A stretch of 64,000 nt of DNA, from NCBI RefSeq assembly GCF_026586665.1, contig NZ_JAODIY010000013.1, positions 124,001 through 188,000 of the forward strand, written 5' to 3'. The stretch comes from Halovenus rubra. GTDB taxonomy: Archaea; Halobacteriota; Halobacteria; Halobacteriales; Haloarculaceae. Every line of letters starts with the position of its first letter. Position 1 is the stretch's first letter. The translations under genes and the position numbers were made by a program. Below, in pieces: positions 1-8,942 of the stretch. The notes beneath the pieces are model-generated. The model was not told where the DNA came from. It made no database searches and saw only the letters and a list, made by a program, of their open reading frames with translations.

Positions 1-1125
1 GTTTGCTACCATCTCCTCGATATCGTTTGCGTGTTCTTGGGACTCCTCTGCAAGGGATTTGACCTCATCAGCGACAACAGCGAACCCTTCACCGGCTTCA
101 CCGGCACGAGCGGCCTCAATAGAGGCATTCAGCGCCAGCATATTCGTTTGCTCGGCAATACTGTTGATAACCTCGACAACCTCGTCAATTTCTGCCACGC
201 GCTGTTTGAGTGTGTCAACATCACTAGCAACATTGTGTGCCGACTCGCCGACTGTTTCGATGGTTTCGACCGCGTCTTGGGCTGACTCGCTGCCAGCGGT
301 GGCAAGCTCTTCGGCACGTGTACTTGTTTGTTCGACCTCTTGGGCTGTTGAAGCAATTTCCTCGACAGTCGCGCTTAGATTGCTGACTTCTGCCGATATT
401 TGCTCGATATCGTTGACCTGTTCGGCAGTTAGGGCATTTATTTCCTGTGCGAAGTCAGCGACCTCATCGGCTGTATGGTCGAGCTCGGCAACGTCAAGTC
501 GGACCTCTTCAATGAGTGCTTCGACTTGTGTACCCATCGTCTCGACGCCTTCAATAATACGCAAAAGTTTGTCGTCAAGCAGAGTGTCCTCAGTATCGAA
601 GTCAACCTCTGCATCGAGGTTCCCTTGCTGGAACTCCGCCATCGTGTCGATGACTGCGTCGAACAGCTGTTCCAGTTCTTGCTGGTGGCGAGCGGAGTCC
701 GAAATGTCCTGTATGATTTCTATAACACCAGCTAATTCGTTGTTCTCGAAGATAGGTGCAGCGATAAACCAGATATCGCGGCCCTGGAACGTTGAATTAT
801 CCTCGTAGACGTTCGTCGAGTCAGCACTGAGTAGTGCATACTCTTCATCAGCAATACCGACTCCAGCATTGTGTTCATGAGCAGTATAGGGCGCTTCGAT
901 AACACGCTCGGCAAGCGTTTTTCGCGCCTCGTCCTCGTAGAGCATAGAACCCAGCTCCTCATTATCCAGTTCCCTGAAATCAACCCCGAGCAGTTCGATT
1001 GTCTGCGTATCTTGTGCGATAACTTTCCCGTCTGTGTCAAGAATAAACGACGGAAGATCAATCATGTTCAGAACTGATTCGACGCCAAACCCGTCCGTTG
1101 TGGTCTGTGTTACTGCCTCGCTCAT
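1..1125 (-). CDS. Soluble PAS-domain methyl-accepting chemotaxis transducer, C-terminus cut by window edge
   Basis: The minus-strand frame is open from an ATG at 1125 to base 1, giving about 375 residues without the C-terminal end. No membrane segment is visible. The first ~130 residues look like a PAS sensor domain ([27 protein letters not shown]). A long helical region follows, ending in the conserved tip of MCP signalling domains near residues 335-350 ([20 protein letters not shown]), where CheA and CheW bind. Glu/Gln-rich heptads fit methylation helices. I infer a cytoplasmic Htr-type transducer sensing an internal or redox signal through PAS. The ligand cannot be told. Family assignment is secure. 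Confidence 0.93.
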   Translation of the reverse strand, partial: MSEAVTQTTTDGFGVESVLNMIDLPSFILDTDGKVIAQDTQTIELLGVDFRELDNEELGSMLYEDEARKTLAERVIEAPYTAHEHNAGVGIADEEYALLSADSTNVYEDNSTFQGRDIWFIAAPIFENNELAGVIEIIQDISDSARHQQELEQLFDAVIDTMAEFQQGNLDAEVDFDTEDTLLDDKLLRIIEGVETMGTQVEALIEEVRLDVAELDHTADEVADFAQEINALTAEQVNDIEQISAEVSNLSATVEEIASTAQEVEQTSTRAEELATAGSESAQDAVETIETVGESAHNVASDVDTLKQRVAEIDEVVEVINSIAEQTNMLALNASIEAARAGEAGEGFAVVADEVKSLAEESQEHANDIEEMVAN

Positions 1126-1302
1126 CAGGCTACGTGTTCTCACACCTTGGATTAAAAACTCCCCGTCTATTATCAATATTAAAAATGGAAGAGGGCGCGA
1201 GTGTTTTCGAACGGCTCGTTTGGGGACCGATAATACCAGCTCACCGGAGAAACTCGTTCCAAGCCCGCGGTAATTAAATACCCCACTGCATTACAGAGTG
1301 GT

Positions 1303-2205
1303 ATGGAGGTCTCGGTAGTAGTCCCGACACTCAACGCCCGTGATCAGCTTGCGGGCTGTCTGGATTCACTCACCGAGCACGCGCCCGATGCCGAGCGTAT
1401 CGTGGTCAACGGTCCGTCTTCAGATGGGACAACAGGTATGATTCAGGACCGAGACGACGTAGACGTGCTTGTGGAACTTGCGGACCGGCAAGTTACCGTG
1501 GCGCGAAACGCAGGAATCGATTATGCGACGGGAGACTGCATCGCATTTGTCGACCAAGCAGCGACTGTAACACCCACGTGGAGAGAAGCAATTGAGGACG
1601 GTCTTTCAACAGCCGATGCTGTCACTGGGCCAACAACTGCACAGGCAAACGGTGAGGCTGAGATGAGAGAGCCAGAGTCACGAACTATTGCAGGCCGAGA
1701 AGTCACGTATTTTAACCCCGGAAACGTCGCGTTCATGCGTGCTGTCCTCGATGAGTTTGACGGCTTCGATGAGTATCTCGAAACCGGTGGGTCACGTGAT
1801 ATGGCACACCGGATCGCTGGCCAGTCATACCGTGTTGATTGGGACGACAGAATGCGTCTCAAACGAGAAATTGGGACCGACGGCGGGGAGCGGACAACCA
1901 ATTGGAGCTCAAAATATCGGTCGCTTGCCTACCGTCTCGTGAAAAACTACAATCTCCGTCCGACTGTCGTTCGTCGATTGTTGGCGCATGCGGCCACTGA
2001 TTGTTATACCGAACTGCGGGCAATTGGAAACGGCGACACGCGACCATCAGAGTGGCTCCGGACAGGCAAAAACGTCCTGACGAATATTGGGGGCGGTCTG
2101 AAAGCGGGACTTGGTGCACGCCGGCGCGACCGGAGCGCGCGGCGAAATCCGAGCGGTCGGTCGACGCGTGGTGACCGGGTAGTGACTATCTACGACTGGC
2201 GCTGA
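1303..2205 (+). CDS. Family 2 glycosyltransferase
   Basis: 300 residues. The N-terminus has the GT-A opening of family 2 transferases (VSVVVPTLNARDQLAGCLDSL). An ARNAGIDYATGD segment near residue 70-80 and DQAATVTPTW near the usual DXD position follow. The C-terminal ~80 residues are basic and lack membrane helices, so it is probably a peripheral cytoplasmic enzyme using a nucleotide sugar. A TATA-like ATTAAATA lies about 27 bases before the ATG, which predicts a leaderless transcript and supports this start. It is transcribed alone and convergent with the next gene. The acceptor (N-glycan, lipid or other) cannot be inferred; no other glycosylation gene is adjacent. Confidence 0.82.
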   Translation: MEVSVVVPTLNARDQLAGCLDSLTEHAPDAERIVVNGPSSDGTTGMIQDRDDVDVLVELADRQVTVARNAGIDYATGDCIAFVDQAATVTPTWREAIEDGLSTADAVTGPTTAQANGEAEMREPESRTIAGREVTYFNPGNVAFMRAVLDEFDGFDEYLETGGSRDMAHRIAGQSYRVDWDDRMRLKREIGTDGGERTTNWSSKYRSLAYRLVKNYNLRPTVVRRLLAHAATDCYTELRAIGNGDTRPSEWLRTGKNVLTNIGGGLKAGLGARRRDRSARRNPSGRSTRGDRVVTIYDWR

Positions 2206-2209
2206 GTGC

Positions 2210-3016
2210 CTAAGGCGCGAGTGGTTCGATAACTCGTGACGTATTTTTCCAGAAGACCTTCCGCATTGCATCCTCTGGAACGTCGAGTGTCAGGATTTCC
2301 ATGACTGCGACGTTCGGGTGGGAAGCGGGCGCACCGCTGCCAAAGAAAACTCTATCAGGGTGCTCCATAACTGCTCGTTCGAGTGGGTCGCGGTACCTGA
2401 CGAAGCTCGTATCGACGTAACAAGACTCGTACCGATCTAACAGGTCGATAGTCTGGTTTGTCAGTTCCTCATCTAGTGGATATCCACCGCTGTGTGCAAT
2501 AATGAGCGGGAAGTCGTAGGTCAAAAGCGTCTCTGCGATGGTTTCTGGGGGAAAACCACGACCTCCGTAGGTGATGACGGGCCGGTCGACTGCTTCGAGA
2601 GCTTCGAGCACTGCCGCATCTGGAAGGCCGTCCGCGACGGGGTTGAGCGCAAACCCCTCGAAACGTTCTTCGTATGCGTACTGTTTAATCTCTTCAGGTG
2701 AGGTGTGATCGTCGCCGCGGGACCGCGCAACATTCCGGAGGCGAGAACCAGTTCCCGTCCCTGGTTCTCGGACGCCGTTGATGCGTGCAAACGCGATGAA
2801 CGGCCGGTCAACAGCGACACGCGCCACAGCGTTGTTTGCCCGGAGATAGTTCCCCTCACGCGTATCCGGGATTACAAGTGACTCGACGATGCCCGCCTGA
2901 TGCATCTCACGCTCGATTTGCTCCGGATCACCTATACCCCGAGGTCGCTTGCTTTCGTTTGGTTCCAACTCGACATGAACGTCAACAATCCGAAACCCAT
3001 GCTCCAACTCCAGCAT
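2210..3016 (-). CDS. Amidohydrolase-2-like TIM-barrel protein with altered metal motifs
   Basis: 268 residues with the overall pattern of amidohydrolase family 2: an N-terminal IVDVH strand, a central FEGFALNP strand, IIAHSGGYP, and a C-terminal block VFFGSGAPASHP followed by a conserved helix (MEILTLDVPEDAMRKVF). Two usual metal-site features look changed: the first motif has one histidine (VDVHVEL, not HxH), and the final motif has GSGAP where an Asp is usual (GSD/GTD). It may thus be a non-canonical or non-hydrolytic member. The tail ends 4 bases from the convergent glycosyltransferase. Substrate unknown. Confidence 0.7.
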   Translation of the reverse strand: MLELEHGFRIVDVHVELEPNESKRPRGIGDPEQIEREMHQAGIVESLVIPDTREGNYLRANNAVARVAVDRPFIAFARINGVREPGTGTGSRLRNVARSRGDDHTSPEEIKQYAYEERFEGFALNPVADGLPDAAVLEALEAVDRPVITYGGRGFPPETIAETLLTYDFPLIIAHSGGYPLDEELTNQTIDLLDRYESCYVDTSFVRYRDPLERAVMEHPDRVFFGSGAPASHPNVAVMEILTLDVPEDAMRKVFWKNTSRVIEPLAP

Positions 3017-3147
3017 CTATCGGTCGTAACGGCTGGGGGTACTTAATTCTCGCCGCCTGCAGCACCGTGCCATCAGATACCGTACCCTCATCGAGTGATA
3101 AGATTTATGTAGAACTGCAAACGACCTTTTAACCGAGGTAATACACA

Positions 3148-4731
3148 ATGTCACAGTCTGGACAGCGACGCATGGGCGGACAGCCGATGTTTATTCTGAG
3201 CGAAGATACGGAGCGAACCCGCGGCGACGACGCACAGTCGTCGAATATTGCAGCGGGGAAGGCAGTAAGCGAATCTGTACGAACCACACTGGGTCCACGC
3301 GGGATGGACAAAATGCTCGTTTCCGATGATGGTGACGTCGTTATTACGAACGACGGTGCCACTATCCTCGACGAAATGGATATCGAGCAACCCGCAGCCC
3401 AGATGCTCGTTGAAGTCGCCGAGACACAAGAAGAAGAAGTTGGCGACGGAACGACGACGGCTTCCATTCTTTCGGGCGAACTTCTCAAGCAGGCAGAGAC
3501 GCTGCTCGAGGACGACGTTCATCCTACAACAATCGTCGAAGGGTATCACGAGGCAGCCGCGCTCGCACAGGAAGCAATCGAAAACGAAATTATCGATGAC
3601 GACCTTGACGAGGACCAGCTTGTCAAGGTTGCCGAGTCGAGCATGACCGGCAAGGGAACCGGCGGCGTCACCGCCGAGGACCTTGCCCAGACTGTCGTCG
3701 ACACTATTGATTACGTCCAGACCGAGGGCGGTATCGACCGCGACAACGTGACGATTCACAGTCAGGTCGGCTCCGCATCGAGCGCGACCGAGCTTGTCGA
3801 GGGCGTTATCGTCGACGAAGAGCGCTCCAGTCAAGCGATGCCACACTCCGTTGAGGATGCCGATATCGCAGTTATCGACGACGACCTCGAAATTCAGGAG
3901 AGCAACATCGACGCGGAGTATCAAGTCTCTAACGTCGACCAGCTCAACGACGCTATCGAGGCCGAATCCGACCAGCTTCGTTCCTACGCCGAGGAAATCG
4001 TCGCGACTGGCGCTGACGTTGTCTTCGTCACCGGCGATGTTGATGACCAAGTTGTTGCGTACCTCGCCGACGAGAATGTTCTCACGTTCGACGACATCAG
4101 CTCCAGCGATGTTTCCTCCGTTTCGGCCGCAACCGGCGCAGCACGCGTTGGCTCCGTCGACACTCTCGAAACTGAGGACTTCGGCCACGCCGAAACCGTC
4201 AGCGTCGAGAAATTCGGCGACGACGAGTTGGCATTCATCGAGGGCGGCGCTGCCGCAGAGGCCGTGACGGTCTTTGCTCGCGGTGGCACCGACCACGTTG
4301 TCGACGAACTTGAACGCGCGCTGTCGGACTCACTCGATGTCGTCATCGCTGCGCTCGAAGAGGGTGGCGTCGTCTACGGTGCCGGCGCAACCGAGATTGC
4401 AGTCGCAAACTATGTCCGTGAAGGTGCCGCTGGCATTGAAGGTCGCCAGCAACTCGCCGCCGAGGCATTCGCCGACGCACTTGACGTGCTCCCACGCACG
4501 CTCGCCGAGAACACCGGAATGGACCCAATCGACGCACTTGTCGACCTCCGTAGTGAACACGAGGCAGACAACTTCTCTGGCATTATCGCCGCTGACGAAA
4601 CCGGCGTCATCGCCGACCCCGCCGAGTACGGCATTCTCGACCCCGCCGCCGTCAAACGCGAGGCCGTCCAGAGTGCGACCGAAGCCGCGACGATGATTGT
4701 TCGCATCGACGACGTCATCGCCTCGGAGTAA
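3148..4731 (+). CDS. Thermosome (group II chaperonin) subunit, CCT3-like
   Basis: 527 residues. It shows the group II chaperonin signatures: [30 protein letters not shown], and the nucleotide-binding EVGDGTT near residue 95. The usual GGGAxE segment reads [17 protein letters not shown], and the protein ends at DDVIASE without the Gly-Met-rich tail of the main haloarchaeal subunits. Short length and missing tail fit the CCT3-type paralogue. Unlike most genes here it has a short leader with a Shine-Dalgarno-like GAGGT about 8 bases before the ATG, and a TATA-like GATTTATG near 3105. It folds cytosolic proteins as part of a double-ring ATPase. GC and codon bias are strong, as in highly expressed genes. 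Confidence 0.95.
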   Translation: MSQSGQRRMGGQPMFILSEDTERTRGDDAQSSNIAAGKAVSESVRTTLGPRGMDKMLVSDDGDVVITNDGATILDEMDIEQPAAQMLVEVAETQEEEVGDGTTTASILSGELLKQAETLLEDDVHPTTIVEGYHEAAALAQEAIENEIIDDDLDEDQLVKVAESSMTGKGTGGVTAEDLAQTVVDTIDYVQTEGGIDRDNVTIHSQVGSASSATELVEGVIVDEERSSQAMPHSVEDADIAVIDDDLEIQESNIDAEYQVSNVDQLNDAIEAESDQLRSYAEEIVATGADVVFVTGDVDDQVVAYLADENVLTFDDISSSDVSSVSAATGAARVGSVDTLETEDFGHAETVSVEKFGDDELAFIEGGAAAEAVTVFARGGTDHVVDELERALSDSLDVVIAALEEGGVVYGAGATEIAVANYVREGAAGIEGRQQLAAEAFADALDVLPRTLAENTGMDPIDALVDLRSEHEADNFSGIIAADETGVIADPAEYGILDPAAVKREAVQSATEAATMIVRIDDVIASE

Positions 4732-4916
4732 CGACTCGCCGACGCTCTGTACCCAATTTCTTTTGAGCGGTACCCAGTGCGAGCAGAGAGTATCGAAATC
4801 TCAAACAGTGGTCTGTTACTGTGGCGTGCCAGTATCGTGAGGATGGGCCAACCAGCGATGATTGCAGCCTCGCTTCGCAATCTTATTGTCAGCCCCTTTC
4901 GAACACCTGACTGTTC

Positions 4917-5558
4917 GTGGAGTACGTTGCTGATACCGAGCGAAATCCGTTTGGACTTTCACCACCCTGTGACCAGGCAGTGCCCGGATACGGGGACGTG
5001 AACGCCGATTTTCACGTTATCGGCGACCATCCCGGCGTTCACGGAGGAACCGAGACTGGCGTCCCTTTCACCGGTACCCCGTGGTCCGAAGAGTTCTTCG
5101 AGGCGCTGGTGCGTGCTGACCTGCTTCAGAGCGCTGATACAGCGTCGGGACAGTTGGCTTGTTATCGGACCTTCCTCTCGTACCTACACATGTGTGACCC
5201 CGGGCCAGAGGGGCCAACGTCAGACTCCTACAGTCGGATGGAGCCGTTTTTTGATGCCGAGCTCCGAGCAATCACTGCCCACGTTCTGTTGCCAGTCGGG
5301 TCGCGGGCAACTGCACACGTACTAGAATCGTATACGGCAAACGTTCCAGAGGACCAACCGGAGATGGACGCACTCCACGCCAGCGAACAGCGTGGCTCAG
5401 GTTGGCTCGTCATTCCAATCAAAGACCCGGCAAACTGGAACGATGCTGACGCCGACCGGCTTGTCGACCGTTTCGAGAGACTCGATGATGCCGACTACCA
5501 CCAGATTACCGACCTTGGCCGGTTTATTCCGGGCAGTGACCCGTACCTTGTCAGGTAA
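4917..5558 (+). CDS. Uracil-DNA glycosylase superfamily protein
   Basis: 213 residues from a GTG start. The N-terminal half carries PCDQAVPGYGD and VIGDHPGVHGG, followed by VPFTGTPW; this arrangement recalls motif 1 of family 4/5-type uracil-DNA glycosylases (GEAPG...G.PFVG). The rest is acidic and typical of haloarchaeal proteins. A TATA-like TCTTATTG about 30 bases upstream supports the GTG, since no in-frame ATG precedes the conserved NPFGLSPPC. Expected role: excising uracil from deaminated DNA. No iron-sulphur cysteine set like that of family 4 is evident, so activity is inferred from fold resemblance only. Confidence 0.7.
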   Translation: MEYVADTERNPFGLSPPCDQAVPGYGDVNADFHVIGDHPGVHGGTETGVPFTGTPWSEEFFEALVRADLLQSADTASGQLACYRTFLSYLHMCDPGPEGPTSDSYSRMEPFFDAELRAITAHVLLPVGSRATAHVLESYTANVPEDQPEMDALHASEQRGSGWLVIPIKDPANWNDADADRLVDRFERLDDADYHQITDLGRFIPGSDPYLVR

Positions 5559-5574
5559 CTTCCTGCACTGTCGC

Positions 5575-6165
5575 TCACTCGACAAAGCCACTCGTATCGA
5601 GCCAGTTGTGTGCCACCGTAATCGCGTGGTCGGCGTGAAGTGGCTCCGGCCCCAGCGAAATCGAGTTGTCGCTCACATCAGTCAGTGTGTCCACGTACTG
5701 GGGCTGTAGCTCCTGATGATTCGAGAGGACGAAGACAGGGTCATCCGGCGGTTCCGCCGTAGTGGCCGGCTGGCCGTTCTCGTGTAGACGGCAGACTGTT
5801 CGCCCCTCAGCCGCCTTCTCAAGAACGGCCTTGAAGCCGAGCCGCGAGATAGAGACTCCCGGTGATGTTTCGACCGCCATGTGTCCAATAGCTTCCTCGC
5901 GCTCAGCGAGGGCAGTTTGTATCAACGCCGCCGTCGAGCGTTCATCGGGGTTAAGCTGTCGGAGTTTGCTCCCCTCAAACTCGACGGTGAACTCGTCGGC
6001 GAGTACAAGATGGGTTCGGACATCCTCGCGGATACCGTGTGAGAGCAGGAACGACGCCGTGACGCAGCGTGCAAGTAGGTCCATCCGACCTGCTCCGGTC
6101 AACGCGTCAAGCGAGAATTCCTCTGTCGTCGGTGCGTCCTGCCCGACAATGATAAACTGGCGCAT
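5575..6165 (-). CDS. trmY: tRNA (pseudouridine54-N1)-methyltransferase TrmY
   Basis: 196 residues, the usual length. The N-terminus MRQFIIVGQDAPTTEEFSLD and the segment GRMDLLARCVTASFLLSHGIR are characteristic of archaeal TrmY, a SPOUT-fold methyltransferase. The C-terminal block VFVLSNHQELQ...SLGPEPLHADHAIT corresponds to the trefoil-knot SAM site (SLGP near residue 172). It N1-methylates pseudouridine 54 in the tRNA T-loop, the archaeal counterpart of m5U54. It is convergent with the glycosylase-like gene with 16 bases between stops. Identification is firm. Confidence 0.95.
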   Translation of the reverse strand: MRQFIIVGQDAPTTEEFSLDALTGAGRMDLLARCVTASFLLSHGIREDVRTHLVLADEFTVEFEGSKLRQLNPDERSTAALIQTALAEREEAIGHMAVETSPGVSISRLGFKAVLEKAAEGRTVCRLHENGQPATTAEPPDDPVFVLSNHQELQPQYVDTLTDVSDNSISLGPEPLHADHAITVAHNWLDTSGFVE

Positions 6166-6521
6166 ATCCTCTACTGGTTGAAACGGCCCTTTAGCTGTGT
6201 CGAAGTGTCACGCCCCGAGAAACGTATTACTCGAAGAAACCGAGAAGATCGCCTACGAGGCAAGTCTTGTCGCCGACGCGTTCGAAGCCCGCCCAACAGA
6301 GAGAAACCGCTCTCGCATAGCCACTATTTGGGGATGCTGTACCTCTCTTGTATGCCAACACCACGATATTTGTCTACCCAGCAGCGATGACCGCAGGTGT
6401 CCCATGTTCTTGAGCAACTCGACCGATTGTCCGTTTTGAGTCGGTCGTACCGGATGACCTGACACAGACAGCCACCCAACTCGTGGAGCTACCCGACGAC
6501 GGCCACAGCGCAGGCGCTGTC
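6166..6521 (+). pseudogene. Gene-free stretch with possible frame-broken remnant
   Basis: No intact gene spans these 356 bases, but the plus strand has protein-like pieces in shifting frames: VLLEETEKIAYEASLVADAF from ~6218; PLFGDAVPLLYANTTIF and continuing YPAAMTAGVP around 6321-6400 in another frame; then VLEQLDRLSVLSRSYRMT near 6406 and PDDLTQTATQLVELPDDG after 6440. The acidic character and order suggest one decayed gene with at least two frameshifts and stops. I do not recognise the family. It may instead be chance in GC-rich intergenic DNA. Confidence 0.3.
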
Positions 6522-8942
6522 TCAGTCAGAGCAAGCAGACGGCGTCGCTGTCGGGTCAGGGGTGGTAGTCTGTGTCTCCAGTTGCGTCCATTCGAGATCA
6601 CTTTCGTAGTGGAATGCTCGGTGGTCTTGCTGTGGGTCGATGGCAGTGAGTGACAGCCAGTTGTTGTCCAGTAACTCCTGTAACTGCTGGTTTTCGGAAA
6701 GAATCTGGTTGATGAGTTTGACTGGTGCATGGATTACTGTCGAGAGACGCAACGGCTGGTGATACAGTTCGTTATCCGCACTCATGAGCGACTGAAGCGG
6801 AAGACCACTCATCAGGTCGCCGCCGTTGCCTTGATAGACGCCGATGTTGCCGACAGGATTGTGAGTTACTTTCGACCCACTCCCGTAGGTTGCGTTGTCG
6901 ATTGTGGCAAAGTAGTACTGGGTGTTAATCCACTGTGTAACAACCATCGGACCAGTCAGAATCGCTTCAAGCGCGTCGCCCTCCGAATCGGTACGCCAGT
7001 CATAGGAGTGGAGGAACGAGCGACCATCGAGGTCTACGCCATCAGTCAGTTCACGCGGCCCAATAACGAACCCGGCGTTCCCTGCCAGCCCCCACTCCGG
7101 GCGTGTCTCCGCCCAATCTGCTGCCCGACGCTCGGTTTCGCGGACGCCCGACTCCGTTTTGGCACCCATGTCACCGGCACGTTCACTTGCGGCACCGGCC
7201 CGAGCAGTCCCAAGGTCTGTACGAAGTTGGTCGATATCTGTCTGGTGTGATTCTGGCACATCGCCGGTGTACAGTTCGACCTCGTCAGTGGTCGTGTTGT
7301 GTTCACCGGCGATAAAGACAGTGTCGTCGGGAATATCGAAGCCACGTTCCCGAAGTTGTGCCTTGACGGCGTCCTCGTTTGCGATAGTTGCAAGGACACG
7401 AGCGCTTGGCCCACCGGGATTACCGGCACAGGCACCGCAGTCAAGACTTGAATCGAACGGGTTGTTCGCAGTCTGACTTGCATGGCCAGCGAAGACGACA
7501 ACGCGCGCGAACTGTTCCCAGCCCATGAGGTCGAAAGCTGTTGCCGCATAGTCGACTTTCTGTTCAAGCGTGAGTCCACTGGGAAGGTTGTGTGTAGCGT
7601 CCGGGTCGTGGTCAACAGACGGCTCACAGAACTCATCGTCATCAGGGACTGTCTCGTCTGTCCGGTCCAGCAGGTCATAGACGCGTCCGGGAAGAAGTGT
7701 CCGAGCGGCCAGCCCAGCCCCGTACCCAATGCCAGTGCTTTCGACGAAGCTGAACGCGGTAGCAGCGTTAGATTCAAGCCGACGGATTGTGGCTTTACCA
7801 GCCCCAAGCGCCGATTGCCAGCGGTCGTATTCGTCTTTGTTGCCTGCTTCCTGCTCCGTAGGCTGGTCAGCAATGTGATGTGTGGCGTCAAGAATCGGCG
7901 GACACGCATCCACTGTCACATCCGACCCGTACCCATCGTAGCGCATCGGGATACCGAAAAACCCGGCATACCCGTGTGTCTCGTAGTTGCCTGTGGCCTC
8001 GATATGCCGGCGAATTATCTCTGACCGCGTGTCGATACAGAAGACGAACTGTGCATCCGGGCGCTCGGTTTTGGACTGCTCAGCGAGCGCCTCAGAGCGG
8101 TTGGTGAGTGAGCCGACTAGCTCATTCCGATAGCTTGCCTCCCAGGCAGTTAGCCAGACCTCTGGAAGTGGCAAAGCACCATCCGGAGCTGCCCACGACT
8201 CATCATGTTCTGACGCGTTTGAAGGGACGACGGGGGCATCAAAACAGTGTACGAGCGTTAGCCGGGCTGCAAGATACCCGTGCAGCGTAATTGGATAGCT
8301 AGACTGCCACGCATCATTCTTGGAAGCACGTTGCTTGATAAATCCCGTCCAACCCGGAAGGGCTGTGAGGTGATACTCGAAGATATCGTTCCACCGGCCA
8401 AAAGCATACTCGTCAAGACAGTGCTGGATAGCTTCGATGGGTTTGTCGGGGATTTCCTTGACACCAGCTGGAATCTCACTATCGTGTGCTGCGACGGCCC
8501 GGAACGCCGCGTAAAAACCCTGCTCGCGGTTTGGCATCGACCACTTTGCCTGTCCCTGGTCGAGAAAGGCTGCAAGCCACTTCGTCAACACTGCGTCCAC
8601 ACGGTCCATCGTCGTCACAGATTCTGTCGGCCTGTCAGTTTCTGTGTCGGCCATACGGTCGAGTGCAGTTTCCGGGTCGATATTGTACCCGTGTGTGGTC
8701 AGTTCGTTTTGTAACACGTCCCTATCAATCCGTCCAGTCCCAACTGCGCGACGGAATACCTCAACACTCGGGTAGCCGTCACCACCGAGAAGCTGTTGGG
8801 CGTCTTCAACTGCCTCGTGAAACGGCTGGTCCTCAAAGCCCGCAAGCGGGTTGGCCGTCACAAACGAATGCAACGGCCAGACCGCGCCGACCGACTCTGC
8901 TGTGCTCTCGATACTTGCGTGGATTGAAGATTCAGTACTCAT
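6522..8942 (-). CDS. dabA: Inorganic carbon transporter subunit DabA (DUF2309/UPF0753)
   Basis: 806 residues. DabA is the zinc-containing, beta-carbonic-anhydrase-like subunit that, with membrane protein DabB, drives energy-coupled CO2 hydration and accumulates bicarbonate. The proposed zinc and catalytic residues are visible: C302 and D304 in FVFCIDTRSE, H487 in VVFAGHASQ and C502 in SLDCGACAGNPGG. The 15-residue H-to-C spacing equals that in the studied Halothiobacillus protein as I remember it. The start overlaps the end of dabB by 11 bases, so the two are co-transcribed and perhaps translationally coupled. The tail is convergent with trmY across ~350 bases. The role in a heterotroph is probably bicarbonate supply to carboxylases. 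Confidence 0.93.
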   Translation of the reverse strand: MSTESSIHASIESTAESVGAVWPLHSFVTANPLAGFEDQPFHEAVEDAQQLLGGDGYPSVEVFRRAVGTGRIDRDVLQNELTTHGYNIDPETALDRMADTETDRPTESVTTMDRVDAVLTKWLAAFLDQGQAKWSMPNREQGFYAAFRAVAAHDSEIPAGVKEIPDKPIEAIQHCLDEYAFGRWNDIFEYHLTALPGWTGFIKQRASKNDAWQSSYPITLHGYLAARLTLVHCFDAPVVPSNASEHDESWAAPDGALPLPEVWLTAWEASYRNELVGSLTNRSEALAEQSKTERPDAQFVFCIDTRSEIIRRHIEATGNYETHGYAGFFGIPMRYDGYGSDVTVDACPPILDATHHIADQPTEQEAGNKDEYDRWQSALGAGKATIRRLESNAATAFSFVESTGIGYGAGLAARTLLPGRVYDLLDRTDETVPDDDEFCEPSVDHDPDATHNLPSGLTLEQKVDYAATAFDLMGWEQFARVVVFAGHASQTANNPFDSSLDCGACAGNPGGPSARVLATIANEDAVKAQLRERGFDIPDDTVFIAGEHNTTTDEVELYTGDVPESHQTDIDQLRTDLGTARAGAASERAGDMGAKTESGVRETERRAADWAETRPEWGLAGNAGFVIGPRELTDGVDLDGRSFLHSYDWRTDSEGDALEAILTGPMVVTQWINTQYYFATIDNATYGSGSKVTHNPVGNIGVYQGNGGDLMSGLPLQSLMSADNELYHQPLRLSTVIHAPVKLINQILSENQQLQELLDNNWLSLTAIDPQQDHRAFHYESDLEWTQLETQTTTPDPTATPSACSD

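Noticed and set aside
3151-4296. 381-codon open frame antisense to the thermosome gene
   Set aside because: It mirrors the third-position bias of a GC-rich gene; composition is Val/Leu/Asp-poor in pattern and matches no family.
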